A stretch of DNA of 64,000 nucleotides, from positions 10,729,844 to 10,793,843 of the forward strand of contig CM056550.1 in NCBI GenBank assembly GCA_029721515.1, written 5' to 3'. Below, piece by piece: positions 31,080 through 44,871 of this stretch. Both the position numbers and the translations under genes were made by a program. The notes below the pieces were generated by a model. That model searched no databases. It was not told the DNA's origin and saw only the letters and a program-made list of their open reading frames with translations. Every line of letters begins with the position of its first letter. Position 1 is the stretch's first letter. The stretch comes from Synanceia verrucosa. Its lineage: Eukaryota > Chordata > Actinopteri > Perciformes > Synanceiidae.

Positions 31080-31920
31080 TGCATGAGTCCAACTTTAAGA
31101 ATGCAGCCTTTTCCACGTTTCATGTCAAGCTTAAAGTTGGTATTCAGACTGAAAACAGTGCTTTATTGAGGGCACCTTGTTTCAGCTTCCATGGAGACCT
31201 GAAGCAACGTAGATTATTTCTGTCTTCACCAAAAATATCTCCAAATTTAATGGTATTGACAGCGAGGGAAACGGTTTTGATAGGCGGTGGGCCAAGGGGA
31301 GATTTTGTGTATTTAAATGATCCCCACCGAGGGAGGACCTAATTTTTTGTGGACAACATCTTCATTTTTCAACAAATGAAACAAAAATTGTTGGCACTCT
31401 TACCTCTTGCACATTTTTTGTTTGTCAGTAACGGTGTCTGGGTTACCGGTTCCGGCTAACTGCGCGGGCAGCTATGCTTGGGTCCGACATGCATGACGTA
31501 GTTGTAGTTATTGTCCAGTGACACGTCTCGAAATTTGCCGGTTACCATGGATACATTGTTAAACTGCTGCTGCGGCTCTATGCTAACGCTATAGGAGTAC
31601 AGTACATAATCAAGTTAAAGATCACAGTACACGCTTACACACAATGCTAATATAACAACAAATTTAAATATCAATCACTTTAAGAGGAGATGAAATCAAT
31701 CAAGTTAACTGACAGTTCGTCATCAAGCTTGATAAAAGCAGGAAAACTGAAGTCTTCTGTAACAATGTCTTCAAAATGTCTTTGTGAACTTTGCACATAA
31801 AACTGACTGATTTCCAACATCTGAGATCCAGTAAGATGTTATTTTTTTCATCTCTGACAAAATTAGCATAATGTCATAAAAATTAGCCACACACATACTA
31901 CACTCCTCCCCTTGAAACTA
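31080..31920. other. No supported feature
   Basis: No recognisable repeat, RNA gene or coding frame; the 92-residue frame at 31064-31342 has no domain and overlaps the tRNA end. Confidence 0.5.
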
Positions 31921-32114
31921 CGTTTGCTAGCAAACCACAGAAATGGAGTGCTGTATGCATCTTTTGGATAAAGACGGTCCTGTGACCCCCTTCACAGACA
32001 CAGGATGGAAGAAAATTTTGACTTTTGTTGTGTTTCTGTGGAAAGACTTAGTACCAGAGAGAGTACTGTGGCAGATGAGCCAGTGCTTAGATTCCACTGA
32101 TAGTTTACTTTTAT

Positions 32115-32222
32115 TTATCTTCCTGAGGAAGTAAAGTCTCTGTTGGGTCTTCCTCACTTGGTGAGAGGTGTGTGGACCAGGTGAGGTCAGCTCAGATGTG
32201 GACTATATATACTGAATGAAGA
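32115..32222 (-). mobile_element. Short inverted LINE fragment (QQRLYFLRKI region)
   Basis: The minus strand matches 10770-10880 from TTCATTCAGTATATATAG to CTTCCTCAGGAAGATAAA, then diverges. Only about 105 bp remain. Confidence 0.65.
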
Positions 32223-32653
32223 CACTTCACTCTGAAGTTGTTCCCTGGGCGCCTTACTGTAGACAGCTAACTGCTCCTTTACAGGATGGGTAAAATGCAC
32301 AGGTTGAATTTCTTCTATGTTTGTACCTGAATATATGTAACATCATGATTCTGTAGTTCTTCTTCTAGTTTATTACCGATATTCAGTCAGACCAGGACAT
32401 GAGGCTCCACCCTCTCAGTCCAAATATGGTCTCAAAATTACAAACATGACGGCGACTAATAATCCAAGATGGAAACCAATGGGTGTGGTTACAGTATTTA
32501 TATGCAAACTATGGTCGTATTTTTAAGCATAAATAATTCCAGTTCATCGCAGGGCACATAGAGACAGACAATCACTCACACTCACGTTCACACCTACGGG
32601 CAACTTAAGAAGCTTCCCAGCTTCCCCGGGATGGGAATCAAACACGGTACAAC

Positions 32654-32920
32654 ATGGATCAATTTTTAGTAGCTCATGTGAAAGTGAGAGAGGACACAGA
32701 GTGTGGGGAGAGCAGAAAACAGAGGAAGTATGAGTCTGATTATTTAAAGTTTGTCTTTTCATGTATTGGTCCTGATGATGCTCCACTGCCACAGTGTGTT
32801 ATTAGCAAAGAGCTGCTAGCTAACAACAGGATGCCACCATGTAAACTCCAGCATCATATTGAAACCATGGATCTCAAGTGTCACCATTCAGAGTGTGACA
32901 CACATTTTAACCCTTTCACT
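32654..32920 (+). pseudogene. BED-type zinc-finger relic of a hAT-derived gene
   Basis: The frame from ATG 32654 includes RKYESDYLKFVFSCIG, PLPQCVISKELLANN and KLQHHIETMD. This matches the N-terminal BED-like finger pattern of hAT-derived proteins of the ZBED5/FAM200/SCAND3 type (tyrosine-rich start, PQCvlC, KLxxH). The second zinc cysteine is Ser (VIS, not VLC) and the sequence after KC no longer looks like transposase. The catalytic domain is absent. Confidence 0.6.
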
Positions 32921-33821
32921 CTCTCACCTGCCACACCTGGTATTTGTCACACATTACACCACTATATGAGCGGTGGGAAGTGTAGCAAGACACTCTGGGA
33001 ATCACAGAGCTCATCAGGAGCTTGGCACGCTCCAGCCAATCAGAAAATAACATACTGCGACACATCAGCCAATTAGAAAATAACACTGCTGTATCTGGTT
33101 AAGGTACGGTGATCATTTTAAGTGTAGACCAGCGTTAATGTGGGATAATGTTGGATGAGTGAACATGTTTTTAACAAATCTGTTGAAAAGTTAAATTGTG
33201 TTTTCTCAAATGTATTTTTAATATGTTTGTGTTCAAAAATATCTTCAAAAACACAAAGGTGTTAAAATGTTAATGTTAAAATATGATGAAGAACATACAA
33301 ACATGTTTAAGATGTTTTAAAAAAGGGGTGGGGCACAGGTGCTTTTGAGTTCTCTTAGGGGAGGCTCACTATCCCACACTTTGAAAACCTCTGATTTAGA
33401 TAATACTACCTGAGCACAGATCTTCTATAGTGACACATGGAAACAGATGATTGGTTGAACTCTTTAAAAACAGGTAAGTCATGTGAGCCTCTTGGACCAT
33501 GTGCAGAATGTGGTCATGTTGGGGCCTCATGTCTCTCCTCTGTATCCATGTTGTTTCTTAGCTACAGTGCCATGGCCATACCCATAATGCCTTACCGAAA
33601 ACTTTGATCATGTGACCTGTTACTCTCTTAATGTCATATAAACCCTTACATTAAAGCATTATATTGTACCCATATATAATATACACAAACTTTGTGTTCT
33701 GTATTCGTGGGTTGAAGAAGTAAATTATCAGAAATTAAGTACTAATTTACAACCAAACAACATGCTGTTTCAGCAGTGAAAATGGCAACCTCTCCCCAAA
33801 ACTTTCTAGAATATATATATA

Positions 33822-35427
33822 CAGTCATGGAAAAAATTATTAGACCACCCTTGTTTTCTTCAATTTCTTGTTCATTCTAATATCTGGTACCACTAAACGT
33901 ATAATACAATGAACACAACAAAAAATGCAGCTGGTCACATAATACTTTATGTCCTATTTGACATTCTTAAGCTTAATTGATTCCCAGGGTATATAAGAGG
34001 CCATTTCATGTCACAAGCAGCACTGCACATGCAAAGGCCTAGAGTGGTTTCCTGCTTACATTCAAGCCGTAGCACAACTCAGAAGTTGTCAGCTCTCACA
34101 TAATGCCTAAAACAAAAGAATTATGTGAAGCAACAAAGGCAGCCATCTTGGCACTGCTGGAAATTGGCATGAGTGAGAGACAGGTAGCGAAAACTGAAGA
34201 TCTCCAAGACAGCCGTTCATTACAACAAAAAAAAACAAGCTGAACATGGCACTACCAAATTGCTACCTGGCCGTGGCAGGAAACGTCTTTCTACCCCACG
34301 AGATGACCGTGCACTCATCCGCTCCTGTGTCAGGAATCGTCGTCAGACCTCCAGGGACCTTAAAAATGAGTGGGCACTGTCGAGAAATGTGACTTGCTCG
34401 GCAAGGACAGTTCGAAACCGACTTGTTGAAGCTGGTTTGAAGTCACACAGAGCACACAAGAAGCCCTTCATCAATGAAAGGCAGAGGAAGGCCCGGTTAC
34501 TCTTTGCTCGAGACCACAAGGATTGGACTGTTGATGATTGGGCTAAGGTTCTCTTCAGTGATGAATCCAATTTTGAATTGATGCCCACTCCAGCCAACTT
34601 ACTGGTTAGGAGGAAGCCTGGAGAAGCTTACAACCCAGACTGTCTTGCCCCTACAGTAAAACATGGGGGTGGATCAGTCATGATCTGGGGTTGTTTCAGT
34701 CTGAGTGGAACAGGGCAAATGCAATTGTGTGAAGGCCGAATGAACCAGGTCAAGTACAGGACTACCCTTGAAAACAGTCTTCTTCCATCAGCTGGAAAAC
34801 TCTTTCCTGCCTCGAATGACTGGATTTTCCAACAAGACAATGCCCCTTGCCACACGGCAAGGTCAGTTAAAGCCTGGATGGAGAACCACAACATTCGCAC
34901 CATGCCTTGGCCTGCTCAATCACCAGATCTTAATCCAATTGAAAACCTGTGGAAAATCATCAAACTCAAAATGGAGAACCACAAGCCCAAAAACAAAGAA
35001 AATTTGTTTGAATTTGTCCAACAGGAATGGGCTGCTGTGACAGCAGAACAATGTCAGAAGCTGGTGGAGAGCATGCCAAGACGCATGGCTGCAGTCATCA
35101 AAAACAATGGTTATGCAATCAAGTATTAACTCTTGTGTGTATCATGTGTTTAAAGCAAACAGAAAAGAAAACATGGAATGCTTAAAAGTAGTGTTTTTGG
35201 CGGTACAATGCCATAGCTATTGATGTAAGAATTTAAGTCATTTTGGTTATTATCAAGAAAACCATGGAAAATGAATAATCCTTAGTTCTTAAATTAAACT
35301 CTCATGAGCTATTTTTGTTGTTATCATTATAATTGTCCAAACAAATGTACCTTTAGTTGAGCCAGGCATTAAAATTAACAAGAAATTGAAGAAAACAAGG
35401 GTGGTCTAATAATTTTTTCCATGACTG
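33822..35427 (+). mobile_element. Tc1-like transposon, near-complete, only in segment B
   Basis: 1606 bp flanked by TA (33820-33821 and 35428-35429). The termini CAGTCATGGAAAAAATTATT are inverted repeats, identical for about 51 bp and similar for about 20 more. The matching site in segment A (near 805-815) is an uninterrupted ATATATATATA. It encodes a single transposase with one frame break. High integrity and presence in only one segment suggest recent movement, probably supplied in trans. Confidence 0.97.
34103..35129 (+). pseudogene. Tc1 transposase with one N-terminal frameshift
   Basis: ATG at 34103 opens MPKTKELCEATKAAILALL and an HTH start (MSERQVAK). The frame then shifts in a short A-run at 34190-34193 (net two bases short) and continues uninterrupted to TAA 35127-35129. 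The remaining frame (from 34260, 289 residues) has GRGRKR, a second HTH (TCSARTVRNRL), and the DD34E triad in LFSDESNF, IFQQDNAPCHTA and SPDLNPIENLW. The cut-and-paste transposase acts in the nucleus on the terminal repeats. Only the frameshift prevents a full product. Confidence 0.9.
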
Positions 35428-35558
35428 TATATATATAAAAAAGAATATAAAAAGTGGCATGCGTCCTTCACATGCCTGCATGGGAGGAGGCGCTCTCTGA
35501 TTGGCTAATTCTAATATTAATGAAACCGCACTCTGGCACAGGTCAGCCCTTTGTCACA

Positions 35559-35946
35559 TCCCCTGTATTCCTGCACCACTGAAGCTATGCCACTGTCTCA
35601 TACTGCCCCCTACTGTTATGGAAACACATAGCAACTTCACATTCCCACAATAATACCTGTGACTGTGTTCTAAATAGCAAATCCATGGCTGAAAATTAAA
35701 TCAATAAGAAAAAAAAAAAAAAAAAATCAATGCCCCACATGTGACCTCACTAGTGGGCGTCACAATAACATTCTTCATTATTACTGAAACAGCTCAGCTC
35801 CTCCAGACCATTTCAAACAAACTATTTCAAATTTCAAAAAGTTTATATGTGAAAACCAGACGTGGTTACAAAAAAGGTTTCAAACTCTTTGCATGAAAGG
35901 GATCTGAACAATGGGACTATCGCTTCATAGCAGCCAAGATAGAAGC
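35559..35946 (-). repeat. Dispersed ~390-bp repeat body, segment B copy
   Basis: Counterpart of 932-1327 in segment B, followed on its right by the same tRNA-Ala relic. It matches 49780-50146 in inverted orientation, so segment B is bracketed by inverted copies about 14 kb apart. Confidence 0.6.
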
Positions 35947-35956
35947 TAAACTATTC

Positions 35957-36029
35957 TGGAGAACGAGGACATCAATGCCACTACCACACGCATGCTAAGC
36001 GACCACTCTACCATTTGAGCTTATTCCCC
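35957..36029 (-). pseudogene. tRNA-Ala(AGC)-like pseudogene, segment B copy
   Basis: Identical in structure to the minus-strand copy at 1336-1408, with the same broken anticodon and T stems, so it was already degenerate before the two segments separated. Confidence 0.75.
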
Positions 36030-37214
36030 TGTATGGAATGCTGCCATGTAGCTCCACCTAGATCATCTCATCCCATACTTTACCAGACTCTTGAAGGTCT
36101 CCTGGATCAGACGTCTACTGTAATTCATCAGATACAGTAGACGAGGTGGCTGAGATCAATTATGCTCTACAAGTTCAAATTCCATTGTTGCTCCAGACAA
36201 GCTTACTTTAGTCTGCAAGTTGCCGCGTTGGAGGTGATGAGCTGCCAATCATTGTGCTCCACACAAGTTTACATGGTTGACTCCATGCACTGCTACTCTG
36301 TTGTCCTGCTGGACTGCTAATTCAAGATTCAAGAGTCTTTATTGTCTTTATGCACACATAACAAAATTTTGGAGAGTCTCTCAGCTTAAAGGCACACATG
36401 AATAAAGAAATAAAAATAAAGATATTGAAAGACATGAACAGAAAATATTAAACACCCATTTTCTCCTGGATTCTCTGTGGAATCTGCACATTCTGAGTGA
36501 TGTCACTGATGACCTCATACCAATCCATATGCTAATATAACAGAACACATTATATTATGTCATTCTTTTCTATGCTAATGAAATTTTCTACTCTTATAAT
36601 AGATATGTTATATGATGTCATTCTTTTCTGTGAGGAGAGAGAAGGAAGGAGTGTTCTACTCCTGAATATCTGCTGTGGAGCCAAAGGTCACAGGTTCAAT
36701 CCCCACCTGTGGCAAGGATGGAGACAAGTAAGTTAATGTAAAAGTTAACAGTGACATGAAGGCAGAACAAGATATGTCTTAATAAAATAGTGGTGTAAAA
36801 GAGATGTGAGTTGCATAAACAGCCCTGCGATGAGGTGGAGACTTGTCCAGGGTGTACCCTGCCTTCCACCCTAACACAGCAGGGAAAGGCTCCAGCCCCC
36901 CGCGACCCTATGAGGATAAGCGGTAGATAATGGATGGATGGACAAAATTGCATAAACATCAGTGATGTGTTTGCAGAAAGTCCATAATAACACCAAAAAA
37001 AAAACAAGCAGAAAATAGTTAACTGGTCTTGCTTCAGGTTTGTTGAAGACATCTCATCTCTCATCCAAGAGGCTTCTTCAGTTCTAACTGACTGGTAGAG
37101 AGTCCAGATACTTATATTCCTTTTGGAGCAGAAAACAATCAAACAACCGAAACCACCAAAACAATAGATCTCATTAATGTGGGAGTCGTGCCCACCTTGA
37201 TTTGATGAGAGCCG

Positions 37215-37325
37215 TTAGACTTCTCTAGATGGTGCTCTTGGTTTAAAGATTAAGGCTAGTGGAATGCAATTTCCATTCCACTAGCTTTAATCTTTAAACC
37301 AAGAGCACCATCTAGTGGAGTCTAA
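37215..37325. repeat. Long near-perfect hairpin, segment B copy
   Basis: Counterpart of the 2594-2704 hairpin with the same arms and the same 7-nt loop. Confidence 0.85.
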
Positions 37326-39106
37326 AAACATGACAAGTGCTTCATGAAGCTTCATTTGCTCATCACTACCGTTAAGGTGATCTGCACTCAGGTGTGAATG
37401 AATGCTGCAGATGAGAGGTGAAACGTCCTCAACCAACCTCAAGCAAGTCCAGTAGACTTAAAAACAGTTGAAACTGGACAAAATCAGAAAAGGCTGTTTT
37501 TCAGTGGTGAAATATCAATGTTTGGAGTGCAGTGACCAGGCCCGTAGGCAAACTAGGCAATTGCCGAGAACCCCCAGCTGAAAGGGGGCCCCCTGATAAC
37601 AACTGGTTATGTGTTCAACAGCAACGACAACTTTGTGAGCGTGGCAGCACCTCCCTAAATTCTTTGACTGAAAAGTGCAATGACACTGTCATTGAAATCC
37701 CCCTCGAGGGGGCCCCTCCCTTATAGTTTGACAGCAGGGCTGCATTTGCTGAAGACAAGGCCCACAAACAGCAGTTGTAGACATTTTGTACATGACTGTC
37801 TCTTCATGTCAGGAAGTTAATTTTATGTGCGTTTTTACACTTTGTGCACTTTTCTGTGTGTTAATCGTTCAAATTGAAACATTGCTGTCAGTTACATACT
37901 TTTTCTTATGTCCTTATTTTTGATTGTCTTTTTAATAAAGCTAAGTTATTTTTATGTGTGTGTACACTGTAAACATTTTGTATTGAGTTAATGTTATTTG
38001 CGTATTTTTATTATATTAGTCTTATTTTCTTCTTCAATTTAACTATATATACAAGCCAAAGGTCTAACTATAAAGTTTGTTTTGATTTTGAAACTTCATT
38101 AGTGTAGATATCTGTGGCAGAGTGTAGCTTGTTTAAGTGTAGTGTGTAAACTTTGCTTGGCATAAGGATTATAATAGTAAAAGATATGATTGTTATCATT
38201 GTGTGGTAATTCACGGGTAAATTTGCAGTGGAAGTGTGTTGGCAAGAAGTTATTCAGAGTGGTAGCATGCATTTGTTTATTTCGATTCAGTACACTTCTT
38301 CTTCTGCTTGGTAAAGCTGTTACAAGCTGCAGTCACATAACAAGTTGTCTTTTGCGTGAATGCTTTGTTCCAGTTTTTCCATATATGTCAGGGTGTTTTG
38401 TGAGATCCTGTGGATGTGTGAATGGCTTGTGCTGTGTGTGTGGTGTTTGCAAGCATAAAGCAGAGTCACTTACTGTAATCAATTGCCAAGTTTTACGAAG
38501 TCCTTCACCTTCAACAGTTTCACTTTTGGGAAATTTACTGGGTGAATAAAATATCATTTTCTGAAAGTGGTGGGAGAAAGGGGAGTACACATAAGATTAG
38601 GCAGTTTATATTACAATGTGTGATATAAAACAAATGAAGTGTAATGTGAACATGTGATAAACTATATTTGTAACTGTGCACAAACACAATGTTAACAGGA
38701 ATACACAGGTACATCTGCACAGTACTCTTAAAAGTAAACTATCACAACAGAATATCAGATTATTATAGAAATGTTTTATTGATATACTTTTGAGTCTGTT
38801 GTTATCATCAAATACTATGCAGTCTTTGAACATTGTACCAAGTGTGGAAGTTCATTAAACCTTACAGCTCATCTGGTCATCAGTTTTCACAGGTGCAAGA
38901 TTCGTACACAGATGTCTTGGATTATGGGTGGTCTTGTTATCACAAATATATCTGAACCACAAACACAGATATGCAGATGAGCGGTGAGGGCTCACACATG
39001 TGATTGGCTGTGTCAACAGGCGTGCTGTGATTGGTCCAGCTGGAGCACATGGGAGCCTCCTTTTTTTTGTATTTGGTGTTTGTTGTTTGGTTTTGTATGT
39101 TTTGTG

Positions 39107-39167
39107 GTGAAACACCTGATTCTGATTATTTGGATGGGTGAGCGAATACTTTTAGCAATATAGTATA
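39107..39167 (+). mobile_element. Right terminal fragment of a Tc1-like element, segment B copy
   Basis: Counterpart of 4492-4552. It is only the terminal inverted repeat and flanking subterminal bases, with no coding remnant. Confidence 0.75.
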
Positions 39168-42100
39168 ACACATGAGCAGTGGTTGTCCTGCTCATGTTTA
39201 TGTTAACTGGACAATTACACTCAGTTGAGTGTCAGTCTAACCTCTGTACGGGACAGTCCCAGTCCAAGAAGATAAATGTGAACTGAACTCAGGGTTCAGG
39301 GCTCTCTGTGGCTGAGATCCTTCCAGACCTCTGTCATTCAGAGCCCAGTGCTGTCATACTTTACCTGTGACCTGAATAAATATCTGTGAACTGCTTTTTT
39401 AACAGAGTGCTCTGGTGTTTTTTCTTGGGGCTTCCAACTAAAGAATCGGGCTAACAGTGTTCAAGTTGTACAATAGATTATTGTCATTTTATTCCTCAAT
39501 TTGAATAATTTTATTCTGTTTTATCAATCACTTATTTGATTGTATTTAATTTATAAGATGTTATTGTTATTTTTATTAATCTAGTTTTTTACCTCTCACT
39601 GTTTTTCTACTTTTACTGTTATGATAGCTTTTAATTTGGTTCTTTGGGCTTGTCAGTCATCTGTGAGTCACTTTGAACTGCACTAACCTGTATGAAAGTG
39701 TCATATTTATTTGTCCTATAGAGGAGCTAGTGGTGCTAACAGGAGGTCACTGACAACACAAGGAAGTACAATCAGTGACCAGGTGTGGAGCAAATGTTGG
39801 TGGAGAAACTGCTGGAAAATGTCTGTGTAAAATCCATGTGTGTGTTTCCTGTTGCCAACAAGGTGATGAAAAAGAGGAGCTGTGTGAAGGACAGACTGAC
39901 TGCAGAGACAGAAAGTGACAGAAGCACGGCTGCTTCAGCCCAAGAGGAGGAAGGAGCTCTTTACCTTTCTACCGGTTTTTTACCACATAATCAGAGCTTT
40001 TGCACCTCATATTTATTCTTCTCTGCACTATGTTTACATGTCATGCACCAAGATACCAAGCTAAATTATTACTATTACTATTACTAAATTATTTTCAGAC
40101 TTACTTGGCAACAAATCTTCCTTTTGTTCTCCATGTTGTTGACGTTCACTCTGTACTGATAACAGTAGTAGTAGCTGCTTCAAAACGTCTGCTGCTTGGC
40201 GTGTCTTAATTTCCAAGATGAACAATAATTATGGAAATATTGGTGTTTGCTGAGAACAGGCTTCATCATGTCAACAGTGTCCTGTCAGATGAACACAGTG
40301 GTCACACCAGGATGAAGGTAAATGGTGTAAATTGTTTGCTTGTGATTTCCTGACAGACGTAACAAAGCATTAATACAGCATTTTTTTTTAAGTCAGTATA
40401 ATTATGTGTTACTTCAGCATCCCTTTGATTTTTTTTTTTGCATTGAATCATAGCAAAAACTGCTTCAACGATGGCAACACAACACAACTGCAGCTCAACA
40501 TACAAGCAAATTCAAAGTTATTTCTTCAGTAAAACATCATCATAAATCAATGTAAACCATTAAACAATAATAAATGGCGCTTATACCCGGCATCTGTGAT
40601 TCTTTATTGATAGGATAATTTGATTAGTTTAGGAGTGGCAGTGATTTACAGCTATTTGAGCTGGTGATCAGCTATTAAACAGGTGGCTCACCTGTTCAGA
40701 CAGGGCACGGAGGTGTAACTGCTATTGATCAAATATGAAATAGAATGATCAGATTCAGAACAGCTTCAGGCATGAGGAATCTGACTCCGATTTACAGCAC
40801 TCTCAGCACACAAGGTAAAGAAATAACAAAATATGTCAAAGGTAAATAACAAGGCACCGGCACTGGATTCAGGAGTGACGGTGAGGAGAAGTGCTCCCTT
40901 TTTTTCAGGTGTAGAGGTGAAACCTCGCCTGTGATTCAACGTTTGTACTTTACTGTAATAAACATTATATTGTTGAAAAGCCCAATTTATCTGCTTTCAG
41001 AATCAACTGAATGCCTTCAATAGCACACACTGATCAGGAGTTACGGTCATCAGAAGAGAGGCTGTGAAATCCTGTCGGTGCCGACAGGTCTGGTGATAAT
41101 TAAGAGGAACGTTGAATAAACGTTTTAAGTTTGCAAAAGTCTGTCATTTTTATTGTCACTGCTTTGATTGTCAATATTGGACATTACAGCCATGTCTTTA
41201 AGCCTAAAATGATGTAGTACAATATGGAATATTTTCCACCCTCCGCATTGTTGCTGCCACTTTCTGAACCATTGCTGGTGCTAGCTTCTGGTAGTTGTAC
41301 AGTAAAGCGACAAGCATCATTTTGTACCATAACCTTGGCCTTCTTACCAGCTATTGGTCTGCTCTGATTGCAATTTGCTTGATTACTATGAAAATAAGAG
41401 CATAGTTAATATAGCTGAATCATGATTAACAAATGCTTCATGCTATCAGTTAAGACATACTGTATCTATACAGCTACATGTAGACCATATTTTTTTCATG
41501 TTTAGTCTTCATGTCAACTTAGCTGTATAAACACAGATACAATAATCATGTACATATATAATTGGAGGGGCAATTTCCTCTATTTAGATGTTACAGTCAA
41601 GGCAAAGACCTAGCAAGTAGGCTAAGTAGCGATTAGCTTTACTCACGATTAGCATACTAATAAACATGAATTTGGTTGTAAAAATGTTGCTATAAGACAG
41701 GCAGTACATTACCATAAGACAGACGATGTTGCACTAAACATTTAAACCATTTATGACAAATATTCGATCACTTCACAGGCATAAACAGAAGGTAGAATAC
41801 AGATAATGCCAGCTTGCTAAATAATGACAAGTTCACGTTACCTACCGTCTCCACGGGCACAATTCACCTTCATGCAGAGACAATTTTATCTTTGCATTTA
41901 TTTGATGCCAGCTATGTATTCTTATCTCAGTCAGCAGTCTTCAGAAATAATACTTAGCTAACATAGATCATCTTATCTCAATGACAACTGTGAGCAACTG
42001 TGACTCGATAATATCATCGAACAGAAGGGTACATGTTGCCAACATCTCCTCAACCGACAACAAATAAAACAATAAAACTATAAAAACCATGTTCAGTTGA

Positions 42101-42439
42101 AAAAAAACTTGTTAAAGATGTTGCCAACATGTGAATGTTAAGGTTACTTACCTGTCTGTGGCACCACTCTGGAAAATTCCCTCTGCAAGCAGAGATTCAA
42201 GCTTTTTCTACAGTTTAACACGCTGTAGAGTTAAAATTTACACTGCATGTCTGGATAAAAACTGACCTGCTTAGACTCTCTGTCTGTTGTTAACTGGACT
42301 GGTCACTGGACACTAGACTGATGTGTGTGTGTGTGTGTGTGTATACATGCATTATGCATTAAGATACATTAATGTGTGATAATGCACTTATTGATTTTTG
42401 ACAATACTTACTTTGCGGTTGCCCGGTAAATCAAGGTAC

Positions 42440-42549
42440 AGTACAGATCAAAGCAGATTAGAATACAGATCAAAGCAGATTAGAATACAGATCAAAACAC
42501 ATTAGAATACAGATCAAAGCAGATTAGAATACAGATCAAAGCAGATTAG
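42440..42549 (+). repeat. 22-bp minisatellite, 5 units (segment B)
   Basis: Counterpart of 7839-7948 with five units; the third carries an extra substitution (AAAACACATTAG). Confidence 0.95.
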
Positions 42550-42867
42550 AACAGAACGGAACACAACTGAAGTGTTTAACAGAAGACACGCTGCTCATTT
42601 CACCTGAGGAAGTGAAGACAAAACTTTGAGCTAGCTGATCCATCAGTTATCAGCATCAAGTAAGTACACAAATACATAAAGTAAAGCACTCATTAACCAG
42701 CTATTATTATTATTACCAAAACACATTTCACCAATGGTCTGTTAGCTGTCAATACAACACTGTTCTACAAAATTTCTCAAATTTTAAAATACCTGCTCCA
42801 GTTCATATTGTATCATATATTATATTATTGGAGTATTAATGCTGATACATCAACATGTAAGCTGTAT

Positions 42868-43150
42868 TTGGGGACTGGAGTCTATCCCAGCTGTCTTAGG
42901 GTGGAAGGCAGGGTACACCCTGGACAAGTCTCCAGTTCATCACAGGACACATAGAGACAGACAACCACTCACACTCACACCTACGGTCAGTTTAAATTAG
43001 CCAATTAACCTAATCCCCATGTATGTTTTTGGATGGTGGGAGGAAGTCAGAGTACCCGGAGAAAACCCACACAGACACAGGGAGAACACAGTAAGGCCCC
43101 GGGGCCGGGAATCGAACCCGGTACCTTCTTGCTGCACCACTGTGCCGCCC
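42868..43150 (-). repeat. tRNA-derived SINE, segment B copy
   Basis: Counterpart of 8268-8550, in the intron between the rightward 5' exon (donor at 42660) and the exon starting at 43220. Confidence 0.8.
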
Positions 43151-43219
43151 CCAAAAATGTGCATATGGTGTTTTAATATCAGATTCTGAAAATCATCTTC
43201 TTATTAATGTTTGTCTCAG

Positions 43220-43757
43220 GTACCATAACGTTCAGACAGAGTGAAACACCAGTCATTCCTCTGGAGTAACCGTATGGAGACAGCTGACAACATGCTTGCC
43301 GACGGCATGGATCTGGATGCAGAACTTCTCAATGACGAGGAATACAGATTACTACTTGAAACCCTCTGCGATATATTCGTGCATCAACTTCGCCTTTTTC
43401 TGCTCCTTTTGATGATTCTGTTCATCAACAACTTCTGGAGAGTCTGTGCGAAGAAATTACTAAGTGCAGCCCCATGGTACCAGCTCCGCCTGTCACTGAC
43501 CAGCCAAGTCACCTGAAGAGTCCTGCAGGTGCTCATAACCCGGGACATGAGGTCACTGTCCACCATCAGCTGGATGAAAGTGTGAGCGGAGCACATGCTG
43601 GGTGCACCACCCTGTGTGCAGCTCCATATAGCTCTGAGCAGCCAAATACATCCATGTCTAGTGAGACACTGAATGTTGGACTAGCTGCTCCCATCATGAT
43701 CCAGGGACTGCAGGACGTCAGGCAGGTGCTGTTAGCCAGGGACAGATCACATTTAAG
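43220..43757 (+). pseudogene. Same exon in segment B, frameshifted by 1 bp
   Basis: Same acceptor, ATG (43274) and donor as 8620-9158. One G is missing at 43379-43380 (TTCGTGC against TTCGGTGC at 8779-8780), so the frame changes after about residue 35 and stops early. The downstream half is still open in the original frame from about 43474. If A and B are alleles, this is a heterozygous loss-of-function difference; if they are paralogues, one copy has died. Confidence 0.6.
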
Positions 43758-44830
43758 GTAAGATATACAGTAAGTTTAGGTTAAGGATAGATATCATAAA
43801 AGTCTTGTCTCAATACCTGCATCAAAAAAGATGTCAGTAAGAGCCAAAAGGATTGGCAGAGTAATCAATTAGTCGATCGGCAACTATTTTGATAATTGAT
43901 TCATTTTTCATTTTTTAAAGTGGTTCACTGGTTCCAGTATTTAGCCTAGCAAAGATCCTTTATGAACCATTGCTGGTGCTAGCTTCTGGTAGTTGTACAG
44001 TAAAGCGACAAGCATCATTTTGTACCATAACCTTGGCCTACTTACCAGCTATTGGTCTGCTCTGATTGCAATTTGCTTGATTACTATGAAAATAAGAGCA
44101 TAGTTAATATAACTGAATCATGATTAACAAATGCTTCATGCTATTAGTTAAGACATACTGTATCTATACAGCTACATGTAGACCATATATTTTTTCATGT
44201 TTAGCCTTCATGTCAACTTAGCTGTATGAACACAGATACAATAATTATATACATACACAATTATATAAATATACACAATTCACCTTCATGCAGAGACAAT
44301 TTTATCTTTGTATTTATTTGACGCCAGCTATGTATTCTTATCTCAGTCAGCAGCCTTTAGAAATAATACTTAGCTAACATAGGTCATCTTATCTCAGTGA
44401 GAACTGTTAGCAACTGTGACTCGATAATATCATTGAACAGAAGGGTACATCTTACCAACATCTCCTCAACCAACAACAATAAAACTATAAAAACCATGTT
44501 CAGTTGAAAAAAAACTTGTTAAAGATGTTGCCAACATGTGAATGTTAAGGTTACTTACCCGTCTGTGGCGCCACTCTGGAAAATTCCCTCTGCAAGCAGA
44601 GATTCAAGTTTTTTCTACAGTTTAACACGCTGTAGAGTTAAAATTTACACTGCATGTCTGGATAAAAACTGACCTGCTTAGACTCTTTGTCTGTTGTTAA
44701 CTGGACTGATCACTGGACACTAGACTGATGTCTAGTGACTGGGTGTGTATGCGTGGGTGTGCGTGTGTGTGGGCGTGTGTGTGTGTGTGTGTGTATGCCT
44801 GTGTGTATGCGTGGGTGTGCGTGTGTGTGG

Positions 44831-44871
<41 letters not shown>

